NCBI GenBank assembly: GCA_964508225.1
Contig: CAZDRX010000001.1
Location: forward strand, 1-64,000
Direction: 5' to 3'
DNA length: 64,000 nucleotides
From: CAZDRX01 sp964508225
GTDB taxonomy: Bacteria > Patescibacteriota > Gracilibacteria > Peribacterales > Peribacteraceae
Below, in pieces: positions 44,739 through 53,365 of this stretch (positions within the stretch are counted from its first letter, which is position 1; each line of letters begins with the position of its first letter). The position numbers and the translations under genes were made by a program. Under the pieces are notes generated by a model. That model was not told where the DNA came from. It saw only the letters and a program-made list of their open reading frames with translations, and made no database searches.

Positions 44739-45221
44739 TCAGCGGAGACAGGCGGCAAACTTGTCGAGGGACGTGCCCCATCCAAGCTCGGCCATCTTCA
44801 TCATCTCGATCGGATGACCGATGTGCGTGAGTGTGAGTTTCGTCTTTCCCCCGAGATCCTCGAATTCCGCGGTGACGATCATTTCATCCGGCCACTCACC
44901 GGGCATGCCGACGTCCTTCGGAGAGATATAGTTACCCTCGGCATCGGCAAAATGGTCACTCGTGACGATCTTCTTCATCGGAACGATTTCTTGAAACACG
45001 CCCGCACTCCAGAAATCCTGCTCGGGCATCCCGGGGCCGGGTTGGCCACGCATGCAGTAGAGATATTTTCCTCCTACACGGAAATCGATCTTGATCACGG
45101 GCGAGGTGAATGTCTCGGGACCCCACCACTTCTTCAGGTGATCCGGATCGGTCCATGCATGCCAGACCTTGGCGAGGGGGGCATCGAAGACGCGGGTGAT
45201 GATGAGCGGAGGAACAGACAT
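44739..45221 (-). CDS. SRPBCC-family (AHSA1-like) protein
   Basis: 160 residues of the START/Bet v1-like fold: IITRVFDAPLAKVWHAWTDPDHLKKWWGPETF at the start (first strand and the KWWGP signature), central strands with FRVGGKYLYCM, and the C-terminal helix GWGTSLDKFAACL. Such proteins bind hydrophobic ligands. The gene lies 2 nt after an ArsR-family regulator. This ArsR-SRPBCC pair is a recurrent two-gene unit in bacteria in which the regulator controls both genes; ligand unknown. Confidence 0.88.
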   Translation of the reverse strand: MSVPPLIITRVFDAPLAKVWHAWTDPDHLKKWWGPETFTSPVIKIDFRVGGKYLYCMRGQPGPGMPEQDFWSAGVFQEIVPMKKIVTSDHFADAEGNYISPKDVGMPGEWPDEMIVTAEFEDLGGKTKLTLTHIGHPIEMMKMAELGWGTSLDKFAACLR

Positions 45222-45223
45222 GT

Positions 45224-45559
45224 TCAGCGGGAGAAAAGAGATAGATAGCGTTCAAGGCGGTCAAATCGTGCACTCCAGAGCTTCTCGTAATGTTTCAAGT
45301 AGACGGCGGCATCTTTGAACGCCGCGGGAGAAAGATGGACTCGAAGCTCCTTTCCGTAGCGCTCCTTGATGATGAGCTCGGCCTTCTCGAGGATCTTCAG
45401 GTGCTTGGAGACCGCGGCAAGCGAGACCGGATACGGCTGCGCGATCTCCCCCACCGACAGCTCCTTCTTCGAAGCGGATACACGCTGGAGAATATCTCTG
45501 CGGATGGGATCCGCGAGAGATGCGAAGATAACATTGAGGCGACGTGCTTGTTTAACCAT
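45224..45559 (-). CDS. ArsR-family winged-helix regulator
   Basis: 111 residues. LADPIRRDILQRVS, ELSVGEIAQPYPVSLAAVSKHLKIL (recognition helix) and the wing LIIKERYGKELRVHLSP define the ArsR fold. No metal-binding CxC motif is seen in helix alpha-3, so it is unlikely to be an arsenic sensor and fits the regulators paired with SRPBCC genes. A promoter TTGACC-17-TATCAT ends 8 nt before the ATG, and an inverted repeat AACCA-TT-TGGTT overlaps the start codon, suggesting autorepression. Confidence 0.9.
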   Translation of the reverse strand: MVKQARRLNVIFASLADPIRRDILQRVSASKKELSVGEIAQPYPVSLAAVSKHLKILEKAELIIKERYGKELRVHLSPAAFKDAAVYLKHYEKLWSARFDRLERYLSLFSR

Positions 45560-45568
45560 TTGGTTGAA
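45552..45568 (-). promoter_or_regulatory. Putative ArsR operator over the start codon
   Basis: TTAACCATTTGGTTGAA contains AACCA-TT-TGGTT, an inverted repeat covering the ATG and the -10 downstream side, where a bound dimer would block RNA polymerase. Confidence 0.5.
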
Positions 45569-45596
45569 TGATAATCCGTCAGTGAAGATCGGTCAA
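45568..45596 (-). promoter_or_regulatory. arsR-SRPBCC promoter TTGACC-17-TATCAT
   Basis: The minus-strand -35 (45591-45596), 17-nt spacer and -10 (45568-45573) are present. The -10 ends 8 nt before the ATG, giving a 1-2 nt leader. Confidence 0.7.
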
Positions 45597-45621
45597 GTCT
45601 GACCCATCCCGCCACACCCTC

Positions 45622-47211
45622 CTACTTCACCTTGTAGATGTTGAGGAGCCGCGCACCCATACGGTCAATTCTGAAGACCGGCTCTGTCAGCTTTGCAAAC
45701 TCCCCCGCCTCGCTGTAGCGGGTGAAGAACATGACGTAATTCGTATCCTTGCTGCAGTCGAACGTGAAGTCTTCACGCCACGGATACCACTCGACGAGGA
45801 TACCCGCCGTCGGAACGCAGATGACGGGATTTGCCTCCGCGTGCTGGATGAGCCACTGCATGCCCTGTCGGTACGTCGCTCCCCAGTACTCCACCTGAAA
45901 CACGTGATCCATGCCGGAAGGATAGAGTGACCGGACGGCTTCGCTGCGGTACGAGCCTTCGTACGGATGAACGAGTGCAACTTCGTACGCCAGATCCGCC
46001 ACAAGGATCACCAGAGCGAGCGCGAGAGAGAGCGCACCGCGCAGACGGGGCTTCAGAAAGTCGGAGGCCGCACCGATGCCGTATGCAGCAATGACCGAGG
46101 CCGCAGGAATGAGGAAGAAGAACTGGCGGATACCGTCGTACCGCACGAGTCCGGGTTTCATGCTGAAAAGCAGCGGAAAGAAGACCCAGAGCAGGAGCAG
46201 GATGTACTCCGGTTTTTGTCCGTACGACCGGAACTGCCGGATCAGCAGCACGGTGCCGGCGAGGAATCCTGCGAACACAAGAAGTGGTGTGGCCGCGAAG
46301 AATTCGAAGGGAGTGTAGTACCACGGCAGATCCGCACCCGCGTACTCCGTACCGAAGAACAGAACTTTTCCGGGCCAGAAATCCGTGCCGAGGAAGAAGC
46401 GCACGGAACGCAGAATGAGCAACGGATCACCCCACGCATCCGGCCAGAAGAGGAATGCGCCTGTACAGAAGCAGCCGAGAGCGCAGAGAAGAGTGACCAA
46501 CTGGATCTTCACGGAACGAAGGTGCATCGCACGGGAATCCGAAACCACCCAGACGACGTACGTGGCCGCGAAGACGGGTGCCATGAGGAGTGCGCTGACC
46601 TTGGCGGCGACAGACGCTCCCATGAGAAAGGCGGAGAGAAGGAAAAGGAAAACCGATCCCCTCTTCATCGCGACAATGAACACCGTTGCCGTGATGAGCA
46701 CGGCGGTCATGAGCGGAATATCCTTTGGGTTGTACTGCGCATGCGCAAGGAGCTGTGGGAAAAAAATGAATGCGAGTGCCGCGATGACACCGGTACGGAT
46801 CCCTCCCATCATCCGGCCGATGATGAACGTGAAACCGGTCGCCACGGAAGCGGTGAGGAGATTCAAAATGTGATTGGCCTCCACAAAACGGAAGAATCCT
46901 GACTGATACAGCTGCTCCGAGAGAAGGTAGTTCAGGGTGTAGTAGAGCGAACCGTAGTGGATGCCGTGACCGGGCATCAGCTCCAGCGCCTGCCGGTTCC
47001 CCGTCTTCCAGAAGTAGACGAAGAGCTTGCCCCAGTTGCGGTGAAGCGGCTCATCCCATGTGACGCCGTACTGCGAGAGCTGAGAGAATCCGTACACGAA
47101 ATACAGGACACCGATCATGAGCGGAACGAGCCAGAACGAGGATCTCCTGCACCAACGGAGGAATCCCGATTGGTCACGGGCAGCCGCCGATGTAAGATTC
47201 ATCCCTTTCAT
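45622..47211 (-). CDS. GT39/PMT-like membrane glycosyltransferase
   Basis: 529 residues with 11-13 hydrophobic helices. The first extracellular loop holds GVTWDEPLHRNWGK, the Asp-Glu motif of GT-C polyprenyl-phosphate-sugar transferases (PMT/ArnT/RgtA type). Further features are the YNPKDIPLMTA loop and a C-terminal soluble region (from ~430, GATYRQGMQWLIQHAE...). These enzymes transfer a sugar from a lipid carrier to protein or glycan on the outer face. An alternative ATG is three codons in. It is divergent from the thioredoxin-like gene, with start codons 9 nt apart. Confidence 0.82.
   Translation of the reverse strand: MKGMNLTSAAARDQSGFLRWCRRSSFWLVPLMIGVLYFVYGFSQLSQYGVTWDEPLHRNWGKLFVYFWKTGNRQALELMPGHGIHYGSLYYTLNYLLSEQLYQSGFFRFVEANHILNLLTASVATGFTFIIGRMMGGIRTGVIAALAFIFFPQLLAHAQYNPKDIPLMTAVLITATVFIVAMKRGSVFLFLLSAFLMGASVAAKVSALLMAPVFAATYVVWVVSDSRAMHLRSVKIQLVTLLCALGCFCTGAFLFWPDAWGDPLLILRSVRFFLGTDFWPGKVLFFGTEYAGADLPWYYTPFEFFAATPLLVFAGFLAGTVLLIRQFRSYGQKPEYILLLLWVFFPLLFSMKPGLVRYDGIRQFFFLIPAASVIAAYGIGAASDFLKPRLRGALSLALALVILVADLAYEVALVHPYEGSYRSEAVRSLYPSGMDHVFQVEYWGATYRQGMQWLIQHAEANPVICVPTAGILVEWYPWREDFTFDCSKDTNYVMFFTRYSEAGEFAKLTEPVFRIDRMGARLLNIYKVK
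47170..47198 (+). promoter_or_regulatory. Promoter TTGGTC-17-TAAGAT
   Basis: The -35 TTGGTC (47170-47175) and -10 TAAGAT (47193-47198) lie inside the 5' end of the divergent glycosyltransferase gene and give a leader of about 18 nt to ATG 47221. Confidence 0.55.
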
Positions 47212-47220
47212 GCGTCAAAG

Positions 47221-47952
47221 ATGCTGATGAACTCTATACGTATACTCCCGGGATTCCTACTCGCGCTCTGCCTGACCGCGGGAGCAGCGCAGGCAGCGAA
47301 CTTCGTCGTGCCGCCGTGCTCGGCGGAGAGTCTCACGAAGACGCTCACGCAGAAGATCCAGGAAGGTGACAGCAGGAATCTCTCCGGCAAACTCTGGTGG
47401 ACGCGCTGTCCTCAGGAGATCCGCAAGGCGGTCTGGGAGTCTTTTCTCCTCAAGCCCGCGGATGACGGACGTGCGGCATGGCAGATCCCGACATCATCGC
47501 CGCTCCCCGTCCTGAAACAGGCGCCGGAGATCGCGGACACCGGTCAATGGTTCAACGCAGAGCCGCTCACCATGTCGAAGCTGCGCGGCAAGGTCGTCCT
47601 CGTCCACTTCTGGACGCTCGGCTGCATCAATTGCATCCGCACGCTCCCGAAGATCGAGGGCTACGCGCAGAAGTATGCGGACAAACCGTTCACGGTGATC
47701 GGCGTGCACTCGCCGGAGTACGCGTACGAGAAATCGATCCAGAATCTGCAGGCTGCCATCCGGAAGCACGGACTCACCTACCCTGTGGTGACGGACAACG
47801 CCTTCACGACATGGAATGCCTACGGCAATCAGTACTGGCCTGCGATCTATCTCATCGATGCGCAGGGACGCATCCGGTACACCCACTTCGGCGAAGGAGC
47901 CTACAAAGAAACCGACGATGCCATCGCCTCACTCCTCACGGAGACACACTGA
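47221..47952 (+). CDS. Secreted thioredoxin-fold protein (DipZ/TlpA-like) with WWxxCP module
   Basis: 243 residues. A signal peptide (ILPGFLLALCLTAGAAQA), then a ~45-residue module (CSAESLTKTLTQ...WWTRCPQEIRKAVW) shared with the island protein at 42082-42438, then a redoxin domain from about residue 95. The domain has VLVHFWTLGCINCIRTLPKIE with a CINC active site, the layout of the C-terminal DipZ-type thioredoxins, and the cis-Pro region YWPAIYLIDAQGRIRYTHFGEG. Extracytoplasmic members reduce or isomerise disulfides. Several cysteine-paired secreted proteins in the window could be clients. Alternative start: ATG 47227. Confidence 0.82.
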   Translation: MLMNSIRILPGFLLALCLTAGAAQAANFVVPPCSAESLTKTLTQKIQEGDSRNLSGKLWWTRCPQEIRKAVWESFLLKPADDGRAAWQIPTSSPLPVLKQAPEIADTGQWFNAEPLTMSKLRGKVVLVHFWTLGCINCIRTLPKIEGYAQKYADKPFTVIGVHSPEYAYEKSIQNLQAAIRKHGLTYPVVTDNAFTTWNAYGNQYWPAIYLIDAQGRIRYTHFGEGAYKETDDAIASLLTETH

Positions 47953-48363
47953 TCACTGATGCGGATTCCGGAGTCCCTGACGGACAACGGGGGCTGCACG
48001 ATGCTTCAGGAGTGACTCGCAAAGTTCGCGATACTCGGTATCGACATCCTGCGGGCAACCGCCGGATCTGAGCTGCCTGCGGAGCGTCTCGCGGTGCTCG
48101 CCCGTGAGATCGTCCACCGTGAGCGGTTTCACCGTTGTGTCCTCGGCAGCCGGATGCTCGGCCTCAGCGGTCGAGTCGTCGTCGTGACGATAGAGATCGC
48201 GGATGTGCGTACGGAACATCCGCTGATTGAAGAGGTCATGATTGATGCTCTTGGGATTGTAGGACTGCGCCATCGTCATGGCGATTCCGAGAAAGACCGT
48301 GGGGACGGCAATCGAAATGAGGGCGAGAGCCCGGCGCTCGAACGCTGCGAATGTGTGTTTCAT
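47953..48363 (-). CDS. Membrane-anchored/secreted hypothetical protein
   Basis: 136 residues. An N-terminal hydrophobic helix (ALALISIAVPTVFLGIAMTMAQ) that may be a signal peptide or anchor, an acidic/His-rich middle (YRHDDDSTAEAEHPAAED) and a helical C-terminus with a cysteine pair (GGCPQDVDTEYRELCESL). No family recognised. The promoter is TCGACA-17-TAAAAT with an 18-nt A/C-rich leader (TTCCACACACCCAC) lacking Shine-Dalgarno, like other secreted genes here. Its stop is adjacent to that of the thioredoxin-like gene (convergent). Confidence 0.6.
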   Translation of the reverse strand: MKHTFAAFERRALALISIAVPTVFLGIAMTMAQSYNPKSINHDLFNQRMFRTHIRDLYRHDDDSTAEAEHPAAEDTTVKPLTVDDLTGEHRETLRRQLRSGGCPQDVDTEYRELCESLLKHRAAPVVRQGLRNPHQ

Positions 48364-48387
48364 GTGGGTGTGTGGAATGACAAGTTT

Positions 48388-48416
48388 ATTTTACATCATT
48401 TCAGGCGCTTTGTCGA
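48388..48416 (-). promoter_or_regulatory. Promoter TCGACA-17-TAAAAT
   Basis: The minus-strand -35 (48411-48416) and -10 (48388-48393, preceded by TG) are separated by 17 nt. The leader is about 18 nt and A/C-rich. Confidence 0.6.
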
Positions 48417-48420
48417 GGAT

Positions 48421-49383
48421 TCAGCGGAGCCCCACAGCCTTCCGGACACGCTCCATCGTGGCCTGAGCGACGTTTTTCGCCTTCCTGGCACCGCTCTCGA
48501 TGATCTCACGGACGAGATCCGGTTTCTTCTCCAGCTCCTCGCGCTTCTTCCTCATGGTTCCGAAGGTATCCATGTATGCGGAGAAAAGAAGCTTCTTCGC
48601 GTCTCCGTACCCGAGGCCTCCCGCGCGATACTTCTCGGCCAGTGTCTCCGCTTCATCCTTCGACAGGAACAGTTTATGAATCTGGTACACCGTGCAGGTG
48701 TCGGGATCTTTCGGCTCCTCCACACCCTTGGAATCCGTCACGATTCCCATGATCGCCTTCTGGATCGTCTTCTCGGTACCGAAGAGCGGGATCGTATTGC
48801 CGTAACTCTTGCTCATCTTCTGGCCGTCCGTGCCGGGCACGACTGCGCTGTCCTCACGGATCATCGCTTCCGGCAGCACAAACGTCTCGCCGTAGGCGTT
48901 GTTGAATTTGATCGTGATATCGCGGGCGATTTCGAGATGCTGCTTCTGATCCTTGCCCACCGGAACCGTGTCGGCGTTGTAGAGGAGGATGTCGGCGGTC
49001 TGCAGCACGGGATACGCGAAGAGTCCGACTGAAGGGGTGATCCCCTTCTCCACTTTCTCCTTGAAGGAGACGGCGCGCTCCAGAAGCCCCATGGGAGACA
49101 CGGTCGCAAGAATCCACATGAGTTCCGCGTGCTCGGCAACATGTGACTGGAAGAAGAGCGTTCCCTTCTCCGCATCGAATCCGCACGCGAGGAGGTCGAG
49201 CGCCACCTGTGCTCCGTTCTCCCTCATCGCCTTCGGATCCTGCACGGTCGTAAGTGCGTGGAGATCGGCGATCATGAGCGTCACATCCGCGGTCTTCTGC
49301 AGACTGACGTTCGGCTGGATGTATCCGAAGTAGTTTCCGAGATGCGGGATACCCGATGGCTGGATTCCGGAAAGGATGCGCAT
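48421..49383 (-). CDS. trpS: Tryptophanyl-tRNA synthetase
   Basis: 320 residues. Class I signatures: SGIQPSGIPHLGNYFG at the N-terminus (HIGH variant PHLGN), the tryptophan pocket segment AYPVLQTADILLY with VPVGKDQKQHLEIARD, and GQKMSKSYGN (KMSKS). The C-terminal helical part is typical of the bacterial enzyme. TATACT ends 7 nt before ATG 49383. It is separated from the pseudouridine synthase by 19 nt on the same strand, but each has its own promoter. Confidence 0.95.
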   Translation of the reverse strand: MRILSGIQPSGIPHLGNYFGYIQPNVSLQKTADVTLMIADLHALTTVQDPKAMRENGAQVALDLLACGFDAEKGTLFFQSHVAEHAELMWILATVSPMGLLERAVSFKEKVEKGITPSVGLFAYPVLQTADILLYNADTVPVGKDQKQHLEIARDITIKFNNAYGETFVLPEAMIREDSAVVPGTDGQKMSKSYGNTIPLFGTEKTIQKAIMGIVTDSKGVEEPKDPDTCTVYQIHKLFLSKDEAETLAEKYRAGGLGYGDAKKLLFSAYMDTFGTMRKKREELEKKPDLVREIIESGARKAKNVAQATMERVRKAVGLR

Positions 49384-49402
49384 GACGAAAAGTATACCGC
49401 GG

Positions 49403-50062
49403 CTATCTCGATTCCCGAAGTTTGCCGAGAACGGCGGTGAAGGAGTGCGGTGGTTCGGAAACGACGATGACGGGCTTGCCCGTGACCGGATGCGGGAACT
49501 CCACCTTGGAAGCATGGAGGAAGAACCGCTGCATCTTGAGGAATTTGCCGAACGCACGGTTCACCTTCTGATCACCGTAGAGCTCGTCGAGGATGAGCGG
49601 GTGGCCGATCATACTGAGATGGCGACGGATCTGGTGCTTCTGGCCGCGCTCGAAGTGCACTTCGAGGAGAGAGACCCCGCGGAATGTCTCGAGGATTTTG
49701 TAATGCGTGAGACACTCGACATTGCCGGTACCGCTACGCGCCGGAAGCGGAATTCTGATCTCGCTGGCTTTCTGGCGCGGTATACCCGCCACGATCGCGA
49801 TGTACGTCTTCTTCCATCCTGCGAATTTGGATTCGACGACCGTCTTGAGCGTGTTCTTCGTCTTCGCGAAGACGACGGCGCCGGACGTCTCGTAGTCGAG
49901 GCGGTGGATGGGCGTGAGCCCCGGATACTGCTTGCGGAGGAAATCCAGAAGCGGGAGACGCTGGATCTTTCCTTTTCCCTTCACCACGAGCTCACCGCCC
50001 AGCTTCGTGACGGCAAGGAGCCACTGGTCTTCGTAGAGAATGCGCTTGGGGTCGACGGGCAT
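49403..50062 (-). CDS. RluA-family pseudouridine synthase
   Basis: 219 residues. The catalytic motif PIHRLDYETSGAVVFAKT carries the active Asp. A second family block is HFERGQKHQIRRHLSMIGHPLI. There is no N-terminal S4 domain. Members modify uridines in 23S rRNA or tRNA; the short form without S4 resembles RluA/TruC-type enzymes, and the precise target cannot be assigned. TAGAAT ends 6 nt before the ATG. Confidence 0.9.
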   Translation of the reverse strand: MPVDPKRILYEDQWLLAVTKLGGELVVKGKGKIQRLPLLDFLRKQYPGLTPIHRLDYETSGAVVFAKTKNTLKTVVESKFAGWKKTYIAIVAGIPRQKASEIRIPLPARSGTGNVECLTHYKILETFRGVSLLEVHFERGQKHQIRRHLSMIGHPLILDELYGDQKVNRAFGKFLKMQRFFLHASKVEFPHPVTGKPVIVVSEPPHSFTAVLGKLRESR

Positions 50063-50110
50063 GCGCTGATTCTATCTGAAAGAAGAGCTGAAAGATGTAG
50101 GATGCGCGCC

Positions 50111-50947
50111 ATGCGACGCCTGATCATCAACGCCGACGATCTGGGGATCAATTCCCAGCGCAGCCACGGAATCTTCATGGCTGCCGAGGAGGGTGTGGTG
50201 TCGAGCGTCAGCCTTCTCGCCAACTGCTCGGACAGCGAGAATGCCGCGAGGCGGGCGTCACAGCGCGACGTCCCCACCGGCCTGCACCTGAACTTCACCG
50301 AAGGCGCACCACTCTCCAAAGACGGACACATCCAGAGCCTGCTCACGACCGACGGCTACTTCCTCGGACGCGATGATCTGCGCAGGAGGCTCGGCGAAGG
50401 CGAGATCGAACCCGAGCATGTGGAGCGCGAAGCGAGAGCGCAGGTCGAGTGGTTCCTCGAGCACCGCGGACAACCCACGCACATCGACGGTCATCACCAC
50501 ATCCACGTCCACCCGTTCATCGTGAGAGTCCTCGCGCCGATCCTGGACAGGTACGGCATCTCGTACGTGCGCATCCCGAGCGAGCCTCCCGTTCCCTTCG
50601 GTTACGAAGTGGAGCCCGAGCGCTCGAAGTTCATCGAGAAGATCTCGGCGGAGGCGGAGGACGCGCGCAAGCTCCTCGCCGCGCACAACGTGCGGGGCAG
50701 CGATCACTTCCGCGGACTCGCGTACACAAACCACGCCTCCATGCGCAACATGCGGCACACGCTCGGCCGTCTGCCCGACGGCGTGACGGAGTGGATGGTG
50801 CATCCCGGCAGCCCGAACCCGAACGCGGAGCCCTTCGATGCGAACCCGCAGCGTCAGACGGAGCTGAACATTCTCCTCTCGGACGACACGCGCGCGGAGA
50901 TCGCGGAACGGGAGTTCACGGTGTGCTCCTATGCGGATCTCTTCTGA
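50111..50947 (+). CDS. ChbG/YdjC/HpnK-type carbohydrate deacetylase
   Basis: 278 residues. The Mg-binding ADD motif INADDLGI at the N-terminus, LHLNFTEGAP (His ligand), the double-His motif IDGHHHIHVHP and the C-terminal WMVHPG are the YdjC signature. Members remove N-acetyl groups from diacetylchitobiose, hopanoid or lipid-linked GlcNAc. With the glycosyltransferases nearby, a role in surface glycan modification is plausible. TGTAGGAT (TAGGAT ending 7 nt upstream) selects ATG 50111 over the overlapping upstream ATG at 50102. Confidence 0.9.
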   Translation: MRRLIINADDLGINSQRSHGIFMAAEEGVVSSVSLLANCSDSENAARRASQRDVPTGLHLNFTEGAPLSKDGHIQSLLTTDGYFLGRDDLRRRLGEGEIEPEHVEREARAQVEWFLEHRGQPTHIDGHHHIHVHPFIVRVLAPILDRYGISYVRIPSEPPVPFGYEVEPERSKFIEKISAEAEDARKLLAAHNVRGSDHFRGLAYTNHASMRNMRHTLGRLPDGVTEWMVHPGSPNPNAEPFDANPQRQTELNILLSDDTRAEIAEREFTVCSYADLF

Positions 50948-50959
50948 CGGTTGTTGTTA

Positions 50960-51685
50960 CTATGAAGAACGCTTCCGCAGGACGAGAATACCGTTCCAGA
51001 ATGTGGGGTGACCGTTGCACGACGTGTGCTGTTCGAAGACCGTCTCGTACTCCGGAAACTCCTGCAGGAATCGGCTGGTCCCCTGCTTCGGCCACTCCCA
51101 GTTCCAATCGTCGACGATGAGAATGCCCCCGGGAATGATGTGCGGGTGCGCAGCCTTGAGCGCGGCATACTGACTCTCAGGATCGTGTGACGCGTCGTAG
51201 AAGAGCACGCCGATGGGAATGCGATGGGTCTCCATGTACGCATGCCAGTCGCTGTCGTGGAATTCATGATGATCGGTACGGAGTCTGCCGAACCTGCGCA
51301 GGAACGCCGCGCGCGGGCCGCCGAATTCGGTGAAGGAATCCACTCCGATGCAGCGCTTCTCCGGATTCCCCGCCATCCCTGCGAAGAGTGAATATCCGTT
51401 CCAGACACCGATGTTCAGATAGCAGGACGTGCCGGGCATTCTGCGGACACACTCGTTCAGAATGGCGCCGATGGCGGCCGTGGACATCCTCGGCATCGCG
51501 CCAATGCGCCGGAGCGCGGAGACGGAACGGCGTTCCATCTCCGGAGGCAGCTTCGTAAGATGATCAAGGAGCGACTGCAGCACGCCGATCCGGCATTCGA
51601 GAATCCACCGGAGCACCGCCGGAATCTTCGTCACCGGTGTCACGAAGCGGAAACGGATGGCGTGGCAGAAGTCCCGGAGATCCAT
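50960..51685 (-). CDS. Class I SAM-dependent methyltransferase-like protein
   Basis: 241 residues. After ~85 helical residues, the SAM-binding start CYLNIGVWNGYSLFAGM (motif I variant GVWNGYS), the acidic residue in CIGVDSFTEF, and IGVLFYDASHDPESQYAALK followed by GGILIVDDWNWEWP (motif IV with DD) match MT24/TylF-type sugar or O-methyltransferases. The protein faces a similar but distinct methyltransferase on the other strand. TACGGT ends 8 nt before ATG 51685. Likely to modify a surface sugar (inference from context). Confidence 0.75.
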   Translation of the reverse strand: MDLRDFCHAIRFRFVTPVTKIPAVLRWILECRIGVLQSLLDHLTKLPPEMERRSVSALRRIGAMPRMSTAAIGAILNECVRRMPGTSCYLNIGVWNGYSLFAGMAGNPEKRCIGVDSFTEFGGPRAAFLRRFGRLRTDHHEFHDSDWHAYMETHRIPIGVLFYDASHDPESQYAALKAAHPHIIPGGILIVDDWNWEWPKQGTSRFLQEFPEYETVFEQHTSCNGHPTFWNGILVLRKRSS

Positions 51686-51740
51686 GCACAAACACCGTAG
51701 CGGGCATGCGCGGAGCCGTAAACATTGCTACGATCCCGCC

Positions 51741-52391
51741 ATGGATACGCAGTTCATCGAACACGACTGGTTCAGCCAGCACATTCCGGTCTGGGAGAAC
51801 CTCCTCGGCTATCTGAAGCACGCACCCGGACTCCGGGGCCTCGAGATCGGATCGTTCGAAGGCCGGAGTGCAACCTGGATGCTGCAGAACCTCTTCACGC
51901 ATCCCACATCCGAGCTCACCTGCGTCGACACCTTCGAATACAACGCGGGTTTCGAGAACATCACGAGGACGATGATGCTGAAGATGCCTGCGCAGATGGA
52001 TCTGGAAGGCCGGTTCGACGCGAATATGAAGGCGATCGGTGCAGGAAAACGTGTCCGGAAGATCAAGGGGAGCTCGCGCGATGTGCTCCGCACGCTCCCG
52101 GTCGGAACCTTCGACTTCATCTACATCGACGGATCCCATACGACGCCGGACGTGCTGGCGGATGCGGTGCTGTCATTCGATCTGCTGAAGAAGAACGGCG
52201 TTCTCGTCTTCGACGACTACCGGTGGAACTGTTTCCCTGATGAGCCGCTGCGCAATCCCACGAAAGGAATCGATGCTTTTCTCGAATGTTATGAGCAAGA
52301 GATCGTCGTGTTCTGCAAAGAACACCAGGTCTTCCTCCGCCGGATATCGGATGCGGGAGGACCATCGCCCGAGCCCGAACATTTCACATGA
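51741..52391 (+). CDS. Class I SAM-dependent methyltransferase (MT24-like)
   Basis: 216 residues. SAM motif I GLEIGSFEGRSATWML, acidic loop CVDTFEY, and motif IV DFIYIDGSHTTPDVLADAV with GVLVFDDYRWN indicate a family 24 methyltransferase of sugar-modifying type. The -10 TGCTACGAT ends exactly 6 nt before the ATG, so the mRNA is leaderless. The stop overlaps the following glycosyltransferase start (ATGA), linking this methyltransferase to glycan synthesis. Confidence 0.85.
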   Translation: MDTQFIEHDWFSQHIPVWENLLGYLKHAPGLRGLEIGSFEGRSATWMLQNLFTHPTSELTCVDTFEYNAGFENITRTMMLKMPAQMDLEGRFDANMKAIGAGKRVRKIKGSSRDVLRTLPVGTFDFIYIDGSHTTPDVLADAVLSFDLLKKNGVLVFDDYRWNCFPDEPLRNPTKGIDAFLECYEQEIVVFCKEHQVFLRRISDAGGPSPEPEHFT

Positions 52392-53365
52392 AGATCCATC
52401 TCCTCTGCTGGGCAAGGAACGAAGCGGACGTTCTCGAAGCGCACGTGCGTCACCATACACGGTTCGCACACGCGTTCACGTACGTCCTCCACCGCTGCCG
52501 GGATAATTCGGCCGATATTCTCACACGGCTCGCAGCGGAAGGATTGCCCGTAACGTTCCGCACGGATGAACGGCTGCTGCATGCACAGAATGATGTGATG
52601 ACGCAGCTCATGAAGGAGGCACTCGCGGAGGGCGCGGACTGGATTCTGCCGGTCGATGCAGACGAATTCGTGCAAGGAGACGTGTCACGCGCGCTTGCGC
52701 AGGCGACGGGAACCCTTCCTCTCCGGATGCCGTGGAGAGGATACGTGCCTCTCGGCAGTGACCCGCAGGCGGAACCGTGCGTGCTGAGGCGGATCACGCA
52801 CCGGAGATCCACGGAGAAGCCCGTGTGGTACAAGGTGATCATTCCGAAGAGTGTCGCAACGGAAAAGGCTGAGACGGCGATCACGTTCGGCAATCACAGC
52901 GTGCGTCAAAACGGCATGATTCTCACGCCGGAGGAAACGTCCCTGACCATCGCGCATTTTCCGGTGCGATCCGAACGGCAGCTGCGCCGGAAGATGTACG
53001 GCAGCTGGCTCTCGCACCTTGCAGATCCTGAGCGGCCGGCAGGAGGATCGTTCCAGTGGGAGGCGGCATACCGCGATCTGAAAAATCAGGGCGTGATCGC
53101 ATCCGAGACACTGACGAAGCTCGCAGTGGAGTACGCGGGCATACAGCAATGGGTATCGCTGCCCGAATCGTCCAAAGTGAATGCGTACATCGATCCGCCC
53201 TGCATTGATCCGAAACCCCAATCGGTCATCCACGATCCGGTGCCGTGCGATTTTGATCTCCGGTACGGGATTCTCGAAGCCGACCCCGTCTCTGTGCTCA
53301 TGGAAACCGCGGAAGCGGTGGCGACGGATCATGCGCTGCTCGCCCGGCGCGTCAGAGAGGCCTGA
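52388..53365 (+). CDS. Family 2-like glycosyltransferase (Glyco_tranf_2_4 type)
   Basis: 325 residues. KIHLLCWARNEADVLEAHVRHHTRFA starts the GT-A fold of the DUF23/Glyco_tranf_2_4 group, WILPVDADEFVQGD carries the DxD metal site (DAD), and ITFGNHSVRQNG and LTIAHFPVRSERQLRRKMYG are conserved acceptor-side elements. The enzyme likely adds a sugar to a surface glycan. It is coupled to the upstream methyltransferase by a 4-nt overlap, and its 3' end overlaps the convergent glycosyltransferase by 14 bp. Confidence 0.82.
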   Translation: MKIHLLCWARNEADVLEAHVRHHTRFAHAFTYVLHRCRDNSADILTRLAAEGLPVTFRTDERLLHAQNDVMTQLMKEALAEGADWILPVDADEFVQGDVSRALAQATGTLPLRMPWRGYVPLGSDPQAEPCVLRRITHRRSTEKPVWYKVIIPKSVATEKAETAITFGNHSVRQNGMILTPEETSLTIAHFPVRSERQLRRKMYGSWLSHLADPERPAGGSFQWEAAYRDLKNQGVIASETLTKLAVEYAGIQQWVSLPESSKVNAYIDPPCIDPKPQSVIHDPVPCDFDLRYGILEADPVSVLMETAEAVATDHALLARRVREA

